Shown: positions 1 to 6,448, counted from the stretch's first letter. The stretch is 7,513 nt of DNA from Lentzea sp. (GCA_030146905.1 JASLAV010001128.1:1-7513); one strand, 5' to 3'. The notes: a model not told the origin generated them from the letters alone. Program-made: numbers and translations.

Positions 1-1149
1 CGCCGCCCAGGTGGAGACTCGGGTGATGATCTCCTCGCCCGACAGGGTGGCCACGTAGTCGGCGCAGATGTCGTCCAGCTTCACCAGGTCGACCAGGGGG
101 CCCGCCACGCCGCACTCCGCCAGGGAGATCGGGGCCTCCAGGGCCTCTGCCAGGGGGAGGTCCGCCAGGCGGGCGTTCACCAGGCCGCGCATGTAGTACT
201 GGACGGCCTCCGCCGGGAAGCCCGCCTCGATGAAGAACTCGACGGACGCCTCGGGGTCCTTGCGCTTCGACAGCTTGCGGCGGGAGCCGCCCTGCTGCTT
301 CATCAGCGGCGCGATGTGGGCGTACTCGACGCGCTCGAAGCCCAGTGCGTCGAACAGCTGCAGGTGGGTCGGGACCGACGAGATCCACTCCTCGCCGCGG
401 ATCACCAGGTTCACGCGCATCAGGTGGTCGTCCACGGCGTGCGCGAAGTGGTAGGTGGGCAGGCGCGGGCTCTGGTCGGAGGCCTTGAGGATCACCACGT
501 CGTTGCGGTTGGCCTCGTGCTCCAGCTCGCCGCGGATCGCGTCGGTGAACTTCGCGCGCTCCCCCGCCTTGCCCGGCGAGCGGAAGCGGACGACGTACGG
601 GCGGCCGGCGTCCAGGGCTTCCTGGACCTCCTCGGCGGTCTTGTCGCGCCAGATCGCCCAGCGGCCGTAGTAGCCGGTGGGGAGCTTGGTGGCCTGCTGG
701 CGCGCGGTGATGTCCGCCAGCTCTTCCTTCGTGGCGAAGCACAGGTACGCCTTGTCGGCGCGCAGCAGCTCTCGCACGTAGGTCAGGTAGATCTGCTCGC
801 GCTGCGACTGGTGGTACGGGCCGTAGGCGCCGGTCGAGCCCGCCTCGTCCGGTTCGATGCCGAAGTAGGTGAAGGCCTTGGTGAACTGCTCGACGGCGCC
901 GGCGACCTCGCGGGCCTGGTCGGTGTCCTCGACCCGGACGATGTACGAGCCGCCGGAGTGGGAGGCGATGTCGCGGTCGATCATGCCGACGTACAGGCCG
1001 CCGATGTGCAGGAACCCGGTCGGCGACGGCCCCAGGCGGGTGACCTTCGCGTCCTCACCCAGCCCGCGAGGCGGGTACTGCTCCTCCCAGAAGGACGGCT
1101 CGGGCAGGTCCGAGGGGAACAGGGCGTCGACGACGGCACGGTCGAGCAT
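1..1149 (-). CDS. gltX: Glutamyl-tRNA synthetase (GltX-type), 3'-truncated by the window edge
   Basis: Class I aminoacyl-tRNA synthetase that charges tRNA with glutamate in the cytoplasm. The first 383 codons are visible and the C-terminal anticodon-binding part runs off the window at base 1. Seen: the HIGH-type signature in PSPTGFLHIGG (residues 41-51), VRVEDTD (71-77, matching the family's RIEDTD), and the KMSKS-type loop KLSKRKDPE (292-300). An extension of about 35 residues, containing WEEQYPPRGL, precedes the Rossmann fold. The extension and the stretches PTYHFAHAVDDHLMR and SRRKLSKRKDPEASV resemble, from memory, GltX proteins of Clostridia and Bacteroidetes rather than the usual actinobacterial enzyme. 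The ATG at 1149 is chosen because GGAGA lies 9 nt upstream (complement of 1159-1163). It is divergent from the alcohol dehydrogenase. It could be a second GluRS copy in the genome; whether it charges tRNA-Gln cannot be judged from this part. Confidence 0.93.
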   Translation of the reverse strand, partial: MLDRAVVDALFPSDLPEPSFWEEQYPPRGLGEDAKVTRLGPSPTGFLHIGGLYVGMIDRDIASHSGGSYIVRVEDTDQAREVAGAVEQFTKAFTYFGIEPDEAGSTGAYGPYHQSQREQIYLTYVRELLRADKAYLCFATKEELADITARQQATKLPTGYYGRWAIWRDKTAEEVQEALDAGRPYVVRFRSPGKAGERAKFTDAIRGELEHEANRNDVVILKASDQSPRLPTYHFAHAVDDHLMRVNLVIRGEEWISSVPTHLQLFDALGFERVEYAHIAPLMKQQGGSRRKLSKRKDPEASVEFFIEAGFPAEAVQYYMRGLVNARLADLPLAEALEAPISLAECGVAGPLVDLVKLDDICADYVATLSGEEIITRVSTWAA

Positions 1150-1226
1150 CGCTGAGGGTCTCCAAAACCGGGGAAAGAAAGTCCTCCCAGGTTATCAATG
1201 CACTACCCCGGGGAACGCCACTGGGC
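1150..1226. promoter_or_regulatory. Divergent intergenic region of gltX and the alcohol dehydrogenase
   Basis: This 77-bp gap must hold the 5' signals of both divergent genes. TATCAA at 1193-1198 reads as TTGATA on the minus strand, five of six matches to a -35 box pointing toward gltX. No convincing -10 box follows at 16-18 bp. On the plus strand the only ribosome-binding-like run is GGGGAA (1210-1215), 11 nt before the dehydrogenase ATG. Promoter assignment is weak. Confidence 0.35.
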
Positions 1227-2408
1227 ATGAAGGCAGTCACTTGGCACGGCAAACGCGACGTCCGGGTCGACACGGTGCCCGACCCCGTCCTCAAGGAGCC
1301 GGAGGACGTGATCGTGAAGATCACGTCGAGCGGCATCTGCGGCTCGGACCTGCACCTCTACGAGGTGCTCGGACCCTTCCTCACCGAGGGCGACATCCTC
1401 GGGCACGAGCCCATGGGGATCGTCGAGGAGGTCGGTTCGCAGGTCACCAGCCTCAAGCCCGGTGACCGGGTGGTGATCCCGTTCAACGTCTCCTGCAACC
1501 ACTGCGTGATGTGCAACCAGGGCCTGCAGAGCCAGTGCGAGACCACGCAGGTCAGGGAGCACGGGTCGGGCGGTGCGCTGTTCGGGTACACGAAGCTCTA
1601 CGGCCAGGTCCCCGGCGGGCAGGCCGAGTACCTGCGGGTCCCGTTCGGCAACACGCTGCCGATCAAGGTCCCGGACGGGCCGCCGGACGACAGGTTCGTC
1701 TACCTCAGCGACGTGCTGCCCACGGCGTGGCAGGCGGTGCAGTACGCCGACGTGCGCGAAGGCAGCATCGTCGCCGTCCTCGGCCTCGGCCCCATCGGTG
1801 ACATGGCGTGCCGGGTGGCCATGCACAAGAACGCGCGCGTCATCGGCATCGACCTCGTCCCCGAACGGCTCGCGCGGGCCAAGGCGCGCGGGGTCGAGAC
1901 GATCGACCTGCGCGGTGCCGGGAAGCGCCTCACCGAGGTCGTCCTCGACCTCACGAACGGGCGCGGGCCGGACGCGGTGATCGACGCGGTCGGCATGGAG
2001 GCCCACGGCGCCCCGGTCGGGAAGATCGCCCAGCAGCTCACCGGTCTGCTGCCGGACACGATGGCCCAGAAGCTCATGAAGGAAGCGGGCGTCGACCGGC
2101 TCAAGGCCCTGTACAGCGCGATCGACATGGTGCGCAGGGGCGGGACGATCTCGATCGTCGGCGTCTACGGCGGCATGGCGGACCCGATGCCGATGCTGAC
2201 GCTGTTCGACAAGCAGATCCAGCTGCGGATGGGTCAGGCGAACGTGTGGCGCTGGGTGCCGGAGATCCTGCCGCTGCTCACGGACGACGACCCCCTCGGC
2301 ACGCAGGACTTCGCCACGCACCGCATCCCTCTCGATGAGGCCCCTCAGGCGTACGAGACCTTCCAGAAGAAGAACGACGGCATGGTCAAAGTGCTGCTCA
2401 AACCTTGA
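1227..2408 (+). CDS. Zinc-dependent alcohol dehydrogenase, formaldehyde-dehydrogenase-like (MDR superfamily)
   Basis: A 393-residue cytosolic NAD(P)-dependent oxidoreductase of the medium-chain family; the alcohol or aldehyde substrate cannot be told from sequence. Catalytic zinc ligands are visible as Cys38 (in GICGSDLH), His60-Glu61 (GHEP) and Asp162 (YLSDVLPTAW). The Cys-His-Asp set is usual in formaldehyde-dehydrogenase-like members. The structural zinc lobe is complete: Cys90, Cys93, Cys96, Cys104. The Rossmann motif GLGPIG (186-191) is followed by Asp209 at the end of the second strand (IGIDLVPERL), which favours NAD over NADP. An insert after GMEAHG (about residues 247-285) is typical of the glutathione-independent FDH-like group. 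The ATG at 1227 gives the canonical MKAVTWHG start. The yciO-like gene follows after 19 bp on the same strand, so read-through is likely. The role may be aldehyde detoxification, but that is inference. Confidence 0.93.
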   Translation: MKAVTWHGKRDVRVDTVPDPVLKEPEDVIVKITSSGICGSDLHLYEVLGPFLTEGDILGHEPMGIVEEVGSQVTSLKPGDRVVIPFNVSCNHCVMCNQGLQSQCETTQVREHGSGGALFGYTKLYGQVPGGQAEYLRVPFGNTLPIKVPDGPPDDRFVYLSDVLPTAWQAVQYADVREGSIVAVLGLGPIGDMACRVAMHKNARVIGIDLVPERLARAKARGVETIDLRGAGKRLTEVVLDLTNGRGPDAVIDAVGMEAHGAPVGKIAQQLTGLLPDTMAQKLMKEAGVDRLKALYSAIDMVRRGGTISIVGVYGGMADPMPMLTLFDKQIQLRMGQANVWRWVPEILPLLTDDDPLGTQDFATHRIPLDEAPQAYETFQKKNDGMVKVLLKP

Positions 2409-2414
2409 TCGGCA

Positions 2415-2420
2415 TATCCT
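2415..2420 (+). promoter_or_regulatory. Candidate -10 box of a leaderless promoter for the YciO-type gene
   Basis: TATCCT fits the actinobacterial TANNNT -10 pattern and ends 7 nt before the ATG at 2428, the spacing expected when transcription starts at the start codon. The sequence between the dehydrogenase stop and this ATG has no purine-rich Shine-Dalgarno run. No good -35 box is seen, which is common for leaderless actinobacterial promoters. This is inference from spacing only. Confidence 0.4.
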
Positions 2421-2427
2421 GCCCCGC

Positions 2428-3048
2428 ATGGCCAAGTACCTCGACGTCCACCCGGTCAACCCGCAGAAGCGCGCCATCGACCAGGCCGTGCGGATCCTGC
2501 AGGAGGACGGCCTGATCGCGTACCCGACGGACTCCTGCTACGCGCTCGGCTGCCGCCTGGGCAACAAGGACGGCATCGACAGGATCCGGGAGATCCGCAA
2601 GCTCGACGACAAGCACCACTTCACGCTGATGTGCGAGAACTTCGCGCAGCTCGGCCAGTTCGTGGTGGTCGACAACGCGGTGTTCCGCGCGATCAAGGCC
2701 TCCACGCCCGGCGGCTACACCTTCATCCTGCCCGCCACGAAGGAGGTGCCGCGCCGGATGATGCACGCGAAGAAGAAGACGGTCGGCGCGCGCATCCCGG
2801 ACCACGTCGTGACGCAGGCGTTGCTGGCGGCGATGGGCGAACCGCTGCTCACGTCGACGCTGCTGCTCCCGGACGAGGCGGAGCCGCTGGTCGACGGCTG
2901 GGAGATCAAGGACCGGCTGGACCACGTGGTGGACGCGGTGATCGACTCCGGGGAATGCGGCACCACGCCCACCACGGTGGTGGACTTCTCCGGCGGCGAG
3001 GCCGAGATCATCCGCTACGGCGCGGGCGACCCAGCCAGGTTCGAGTAG
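2428..3048 (+). CDS. yciO: YciO-type YrdC/Sua5 superfamily protein (L-threonylcarbamoyladenylate synthase-like)
   Basis: A 206-residue cytosolic protein matching E. coli YciO in length and along its whole length as I recall that sequence (HPxNPQxRxIxQAV, YPTDSxYALGC, HxFTLMC, TPGxYTFILxxTKEVPRR, KTxGxRxP, PTTVxD). YrdC/TsaC relatives make threonylcarbamoyl-AMP for the t6A37 modification of ANN-decoding tRNAs. The YciO branch is distinguished by lacking the KxR...SxN residues of YrdC. Here the position of the SxN motif reads TSTLLLP with no Asn, consistent with YciO. The physiological role of YciO is not settled, so t6A synthesis should not be assumed. The ATG at 2428 is preferred over the longer in-frame extension to 2335, which lies inside the dehydrogenase and has no homology. 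It follows the dehydrogenase by 19 bp and ends in front of a hairpin shared with the convergent protease gene. Confidence 0.9.
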   Translation: MAKYLDVHPVNPQKRAIDQAVRILQEDGLIAYPTDSCYALGCRLGNKDGIDRIREIRKLDDKHHFTLMCENFAQLGQFVVVDNAVFRAIKASTPGGYTFILPATKEVPRRMMHAKKKTVGARIPDHVVTQALLAAMGEPLLTSTLLLPDEAEPLVDGWEIKDRLDHVVDAVIDSGECGTTPTTVVDFSGGEAEIIRYGAGDPARFE

Positions 3049-3055
3049 GTCCTGG

Positions 3056-3088
3056 TGGTGTGGCCCGGCAACGTTCCGGGCCACGCCA
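3056..3088. terminator. Hairpin terminator between convergent genes
   Basis: TGGTGTGGCCCGG (3056-3068) pairs with CCGGGCCACGCCA (3076-3088) around a 7-nt loop. It has 9 perfect inner base pairs (3060-3068 with 3076-3084), then one T-G wobble and three more pairs. It fills the 40-bp gap between the YciO-type stop (3048) and the protease stop (3089) and could serve both. There is no T-run on either side, as is usual for GC-rich actinomycete terminators. Confidence 0.75.
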
Positions 3089-4912
3089 TCAGGAGACGAC
3101 CAGCGCGTAGTCGGCGTCGGTCGCGGAGGTCTCGACGTGCCCGTCGACGTTGACGGCGGTCGCGATCACCTCGATGGTCCAGGTACCGGCGGCCGCCGTC
3201 TGCAGGAGCACGTTCTCCACGGTGTCGACGGTGTTCGCGGCGCCGCCGGGCGTGGACCAGTTGCCGGCCAGCAGGCCGTTGTTGCCCCAGTAGACCGTGC
3301 CGTCGGGGGCGGTGACCTTCAGCGTGAGGTCGTTGACGGTCGCCTTGGTCGCGGTCGGCGAGCCGGCGGGGTCGGTGTAGGCGAGCGTCGCCCGCAGCGG
3401 CGTCTGGCCGTCGGACGTGAAGGTGTAGCTGCGCGTCTGGCCGGTCGTGACGAGGTCGGTCTCGTTCACGAGGACCGGCAGCTTCCACCCGTTGGCCTTC
3501 GCGCGGTCGTGGAGGTTGCGCACGGACGCGGTGCCCCAGCCCTGGTGCGTGCGGGTCTGGTCGTGCGTGGTGCCGCTGAACGCGTGCTGGTCGGCCGTGT
3601 TGACCAGCAGGGCCTTCGCGGTGGCCGCGTGCGGGCGGGACGCGAAGACGTCGCGGGCCTTGCCGGGAGCGCCGTCGAACACCCCGTCGGCCCACATCTG
3701 GTACAGCAGACCGGCGTTGCCGCAGGTGATCGGCGTGGCGCCGGACGTGCCGCCGAACGACGTCGTGTAGGCGGTGTCGTTGGTCGACGTGGTGGTGTCG
3801 ATGCGGTCGTAGAAGTTCGACAGCTCCGGCTTGATGCGGCCGTCGGCGGCGGGGCCGATCGACGCGCCGCCGTTCCACCTGTCGTCGGCCCTGTCCGCGG
3901 TGTTGAAGTGGTAGTGGCCGCCGACCGACAGCACGTTCTTCGCCCACGCCTGGGGACGTGAGCTGCGCGAGCCGGCGTTGCTCTGCGACTGGCAGATCAG
4001 GATGTCGTGGTCGAACACGATCCTGTCCATCTGCTGCGAGATCGACGTGTAGGACGTGGTGAGCGAGTCACCCCAGCTGTTGGACTGGAACACGGCCTTG
4101 TACTGGCCGGCCGGGTCGACGAGCTCCTTGGTGTGCGCGTACCGGTCGGCGACGCCGTAGACCGCGAAGATGCCCTGCGACTCCGGCAGCAGGCCGCGGT
4201 GCGCGGCGGAGACGCCGGACGCGAAGATCTGCCCGTAGGTCGAGGTGCCGTGCGAGGTGCTGGTCGAGTTGCCGGTGTGCATCAACGGCGGACGGGCGCT
4301 GAACTCCTGGTGCGTGGTGCGCAGGCCGCCGTCCATCACCTCGCCCCGCACGCCCTGGCCGCGGTAGCCGCCGGCGGCTTCGACGTGGTTGGCACCGGAC
4401 GACTCGCGCGAGATGGCCATGTCGGTCTCCGGCGCGGACACCGGGTCGACGGCGATCACGGCGGGCAGCTTCGCGAGCCGCGCGGCCTGGTCGGCGTCCA
4501 GCGTGGCCATGATGTGCTCACGGCTCTCGGAGACGACCTTCACCTTGCCGCCGAGGGACTTCACCTCGTCGGCCACGGCCTTCTGGTCGCGTGCGTCCTG
4601 CTCGGCCAGCGTGATCAGGTAGTCGGACGAGCCGCCGAGCGCCGCGACCCTGGGCTGGGCCTGGAAGGGCCGCACCTCGCTCACGTAGCTCAGCCGCGAG
4701 ACGCGCGCGGTGTCCGTCATGCGCGCGATGTAGGTGCTGTCCTGGACGAACGCGCCGAGCCGCACGCCGAGGCCCTGGAGCTGGTGGCGCTGGGCATCGG
4801 AGAGGGTGGTGCCGAACCGCAGCAGGTAAGCGCTCTCCGCTGGTGCGGCGACTGCGGGTACGGCGCTGATCAGCGCGAACGCGGATATGGCTGAAACCAG
4901 TGTGCGCAGCAC
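3089..4912 (-). CDS. Secreted subtilisin-family (S8) serine peptidase, KP-43-like
   Basis: A 607-residue exported endoprotease. A Sec signal peptide is visible at residues 1-22 (MLRT followed by a hydrophobic run, with AVA before the likely cut). A propeptide-like region runs to about residue 160. The S8 catalytic domain has Asp194 in GEVMDGGL, His221 in SHGTSTYG, the oxyanion Asn312 in SQSNAG, and Ser390 in GGTSGATP. The usual HGTHVAG is HGTSTYG here; the catalytic His is kept. Cys307 and Cys397 are the only cysteines of the mature part and could form a disulphide. From about residue 485 a beta-rich domain (LAYTDPAG, TVNDLTLKV, ENVLLQTAAAGTWTIEV) resembles the jelly-roll of KP-43 proteases. 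The GTG at 4912 is chosen over the GTG at 4990 because GGAGGT sits 7 nt upstream and the signal peptide then starts at residue 1. Likely role is extracellular protein degradation. It is divergent from the next gene and convergent with the YciO-type gene. Confidence 0.93.
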   Translation of the reverse strand: MLRTLVSAISAFALISAVPAVAAPAESAYLLRFGTTLSDAQRHQLQGLGVRLGAFVQDSTYIARMTDTARVSRLSYVSEVRPFQAQPRVAALGGSSDYLITLAEQDARDQKAVADEVKSLGGKVKVVSESREHIMATLDADQAARLAKLPAVIAVDPVSAPETDMAISRESSGANHVEAAGGYRGQGVRGEVMDGGLRTTHQEFSARPPLMHTGNSTSTSHGTSTYGQIFASGVSAAHRGLLPESQGIFAVYGVADRYAHTKELVDPAGQYKAVFQSNSWGDSLTTSYTSISQQMDRIVFDHDILICQSQSNAGSRSSRPQAWAKNVLSVGGHYHFNTADRADDRWNGGASIGPAADGRIKPELSNFYDRIDTTTSTNDTAYTTSFGGTSGATPITCGNAGLLYQMWADGVFDGAPGKARDVFASRPHAATAKALLVNTADQHAFSGTTHDQTRTHQGWGTASVRNLHDRAKANGWKLPVLVNETDLVTTGQTRSYTFTSDGQTPLRATLAYTDPAGSPTATKATVNDLTLKVTAPDGTVYWGNNGLLAGNWSTPGGAANTVDTVENVLLQTAAAGTWTIEVIATAVNVDGHVETSATDADYALVVS

Positions 4913-4919
4913 GAATGCA

Positions 4920-4925
4920 ACCTCC
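4920..4925 (-). promoter_or_regulatory. Ribosome binding site that fixes the protease start
   Basis: On the minus strand GGAGGT lies 7 nt before the GTG at 4912. An upstream in-frame ATG overlaps this site and would add residues before the signal peptide, so the GTG is the better start. Confidence 0.85.
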
Positions 4926-5067
4926 ATCGGCAGGGTTGGCGGCGACCGGAGGGAGTCACTGCCCGTGATCAGCACGTTACCGTCAAACACCGGGCCGGGA
5001 CATCAGTCGATCGGCGGTGATCATCATGCGGACGGTGTAGAACAATCTCTTCGGTTGCGGACATTCG

Positions 5068-5097
5068 TTCACCCGGATGGTGCATCCGGAGTAACGT
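5068..5097 (+). promoter_or_regulatory. Candidate promoter with a perfect palindrome in its spacer
   Basis: TTCACC (5068-5073, a fair -35) and TAACGT (5092-5097, fits TANNNT) are separated by 18 bp. Within this lies CCGGATG-GTG-CATCCGG (5073-5089), a perfect 7-bp inverted repeat with a 3-nt centre. The 237-bp gap between the divergent protease and the 5150 gene has no other repeat of this quality. A second smaller one, CGGAAA-GCA-TTTCCG, follows at 5123-5137. The palindrome looks like an operator; promoter boxes are inferred by eye. Confidence 0.4.
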
Positions 5098-5149
5098 CCG
5101 GTCAGGCGTGCCCGACATGTTCCGGAAAGCATTTCCGCGCGGAGGACGG

Positions 5150-6109
5150 ATGCCTGTATCCCCTGAGCAGCTCATGGAAGAACTGCGCACGTTGTGCCGC
5201 GGGCGTGGTGTGCAGACCCCCGGCATCGACTTGCACGTCGGCCCGGCGCTGCGCCAGGTGTGCGGGCTGGTGGAGTCCGACGGCGCGGAAGCCGTGAGAA
5301 CGAAACTGCAGGGCTGGGTCGCGAACGCGGTGCGCGGTTTCCCGGCGGAAGTCCGCAACGCCGTTCTCGCCCCGCTCGGACTGCACGAGGAAGCGCAGTT
5401 CCGGTTCCTCAACGAACGCATCGAGTGGCTGGCGCGGCAACAGGACCGCGGCGCGCGCACGGTGCGCAGGAGAATGGACGCCGGGCTGCAACGCCTGGTG
5501 GAGGTGGCGCTGCAGCCGGCGGGTTCGACGACGCACGTGGCGCCGTCGGAACTCTGGCACGTCAAGGAGTTCGACGCGCTGCTGAAGCTGGACGGTCCGA
5601 CGCCCGCGTGCACGGAACGCCGGACCGTCGTGGCCGACACCGACGGCGTGAACGAGATCGCGTGGTCCATCACGATCCCGGCCCCCACGCCCGATGGTGC
5701 CCCCGGGGACCTGGACGTGGAGGTGCTGCACGGTGTCGAGCTCATCGGCCACGAGCGTCCGTCCCCGCGGCGCTTCCTGATGAAGCTGCGGTTGCCCCGA
5801 CCCCTCAACACAGGACAAACGCACCAGTTCGCACTGGAGGTGCGGGTACCGCGGGGACAGTCGATGCGTCCGACCTACGTGTTCTGGCCGGAGCGCATGT
5901 GCGAGTCGTTCCGGTTGCGGGTCCGCTTCGACCGGGACGACCTGCCGGACGCGGTGTGGCGCGTCGAAGAGGCTCTGGCGCGCGACACCGACGACCTGAC
6001 GCCCTGGCCGAAGTCGCTGCCCGTCGACGAGATAGGCGAGATCGACGTCTCGTTCCCCCATCCTCGTCAGGGCCGCGGCTACGGCGTGCAGTGGACGCCA
6101 CGGGACTGA
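5150..6109 (+). CDS. Conserved actinobacterial hypothetical protein
   Basis: I do not recognise a named function. The protein has 319 residues, no signal peptide and no membrane segment, so it is probably cytosolic. Residues 1-45 carry ELRTLCRGRGVQTPG...VGPALRQVCG, a motif I recall at the start of many actinobacterial hypotheticals and regulators. Residues 46-125 look helical and Arg-rich, including RTVRRRMDAGLQRLVEVAL. Residues 155-319 look beta-rich and end in a pattern with TYVFWPERMCESFRLRVRF, DLPDAVWRVEEA and GRGYGVQW, also familiar from actinobacterial proteins of unknown role. The ATG at 5150 is chosen because GGAGGA ends 3 nt before it, a tight but usable spacing. GTG 5108 and ATG 5117 are in frame but lack a ribosome site. 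The former could be used on a leaderless transcript from the candidate promoter at 5068-5097. It is divergent from the secreted protease. A regulatory or sensing role is a guess only. Confidence 0.8.
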   Translation: MPVSPEQLMEELRTLCRGRGVQTPGIDLHVGPALRQVCGLVESDGAEAVRTKLQGWVANAVRGFPAEVRNAVLAPLGLHEEAQFRFLNERIEWLARQQDRGARTVRRRMDAGLQRLVEVALQPAGSTTHVAPSELWHVKEFDALLKLDGPTPACTERRTVVADTDGVNEIAWSITIPAPTPDGAPGDLDVEVLHGVELIGHERPSPRRFLMKLRLPRPLNTGQTHQFALEVRVPRGQSMRPTYVFWPERMCESFRLRVRFDRDDLPDAVWRVEEALARDTDDLTPWPKSLPVDEIGEIDVSFPHPRQGRGYGVQWTPRD

Positions 6110-6153
6110 CCGTTCAAGGTCAGCGGTTCACGGATCAGATGTTGTCGCAGAAG

Positions 6154-6219
6154 TGCGGTTCCACAGCTGACACCTCCCTCGATGAATCAGGGAGAACCGC
6201 AGTCCGAAGCGGGTGTCAG
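6154..6219. other. Nested and interlocking inverted repeats downstream of two convergent genes
   Basis: Three perfect pairings overlap here. TGCGGTTC (6154-6161) matches GAACCGCA (6194-6201). CTCCCT (6174-6179) matches AGGGAG (6189-6194) around a 9-nt loop. CTGACACC (6167-6174) matches GGTGTCAG (6212-6219). The first and third interlock, so they are mutually exclusive or form a pseudoknot. The block lies between the stop at 6109 and the stop of the minus-strand small ORF at 6216, with the last arm covering that stop codon. The simplest reading is a bidirectional terminator; a structured RNA element is possible. Confidence 0.55.
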
Positions 6220-6317
6220 ATCACCGATATCATGAGGAAACTGCCGACCACGAATCCCACGAAGAGGCAGACCGCGGCGACCTTCACGACGGTGGCGAGT
6301 GAGCAGATCATTCTCAT
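6216..6317 (-). CDS. Small single-pass membrane peptide (33 residues), hypothetical
   Basis: This short reading frame encodes a peptide beginning MRMICSLATVVK and ending FLMISVI. Residues 13-33 are almost entirely hydrophobic, long enough for one membrane helix, with Arg2 and Lys12 on the N-terminal side, which predicts N-inside orientation. GFVVG (21-25) is a GxxxG helix-packing motif, and Cys5 and Cys17 are present. Support for coding: 28 of the 33 sense codons end in G or C although the surrounding DNA is AT-richer, and AGAAGG (complement of 6329-6334) stands 11 nt before the ATG. A GTG at 6329 would give four more residues. The ribosome site falls in a weak GAGAA/TTCTC repeat. It lies 131 bp downstream of the Nudix gene on the same strand. 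Function unknown. It could be a small stress or complex-associated membrane peptide, or a chance frame. Confidence 0.55.
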   Translation of the reverse strand: MRMICSLATVVKVAAVCLFVGFVVGSFLMISVI

Positions 6318-6448
6318 CGAGAAATTCACCTTCTCATTCTGACTGGCTTTCGGGCTGTTGTTCTCGCCGATGCACCAAGAGTGGCTTTTCACCAGTCGAA
6401 TGTGAATGGGTTTCCTGTTTCAAGCGAAATGAGGAAACTCTCGGAAAG
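6318..6448. other. AT-richer gap between the Nudix gene and the small membrane ORF
   Basis: This 131-bp gap is clearly less GC-rich than the flanking genes. On the minus strand it is the 3' side of the Nudix gene and the leader of the small ORF. TTGAAA occurs on the minus strand in its upstream half, but I find no acceptable -10 box at the right distance. No strong terminator hairpin is visible after the Nudix stop, so read-through into the small ORF is possible. Confidence 0.4.

Noticed and set aside
316..1155. Long plus-strand open frame opposite the glutamyl-tRNA synthetase
   Set aside because: Low-complexity Val/Gly/Ala/Arg-rich translation with no family resemblance. It is the antisense shadow of a clearly recognisable synthetase in high-GC DNA.
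2335..2427. Upstream extension of the YciO-type gene
   Set aside because: It lies in the dehydrogenase coding region in another frame. The protein aligned from MAKYLDVHPVNPQ already matches the full E. coli family length.
1203..2477. Long minus-strand open frame opposite the alcohol dehydrogenase
   Set aside because: His/Arg/Asp-rich shadow translation; the plus strand encodes a complete zinc dehydrogenase with all metal ligands.
4007..4894. Plus-strand open frame opposite the protease
   Set aside because: Antisense shadow of the S8 catalytic and propeptide region, with no recognisable motif.
4913..4990. Upstream extension of the protease to the GTG at 4990
   Set aside because: It would place about 26 polar residues before the signal peptide and lacks a ribosome site; the GTG at 4912 has GGAGGT at 7 nt.
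5102..6061. Minus-strand open frame of 319 residues opposite the hypothetical gene
   Set aside because: It is similar in length to the real gene, but its translation is compositionally odd. The plus strand has the ribosome site, domain-like motifs and a sensible end.
6110..6153. Two GCGGTTC copies (6123-6129 and 6155-6161) as a tandem repeat or attachment site
   Set aside because: Only 7 bp, two copies, no integrase or tRNA nearby; probably chance.
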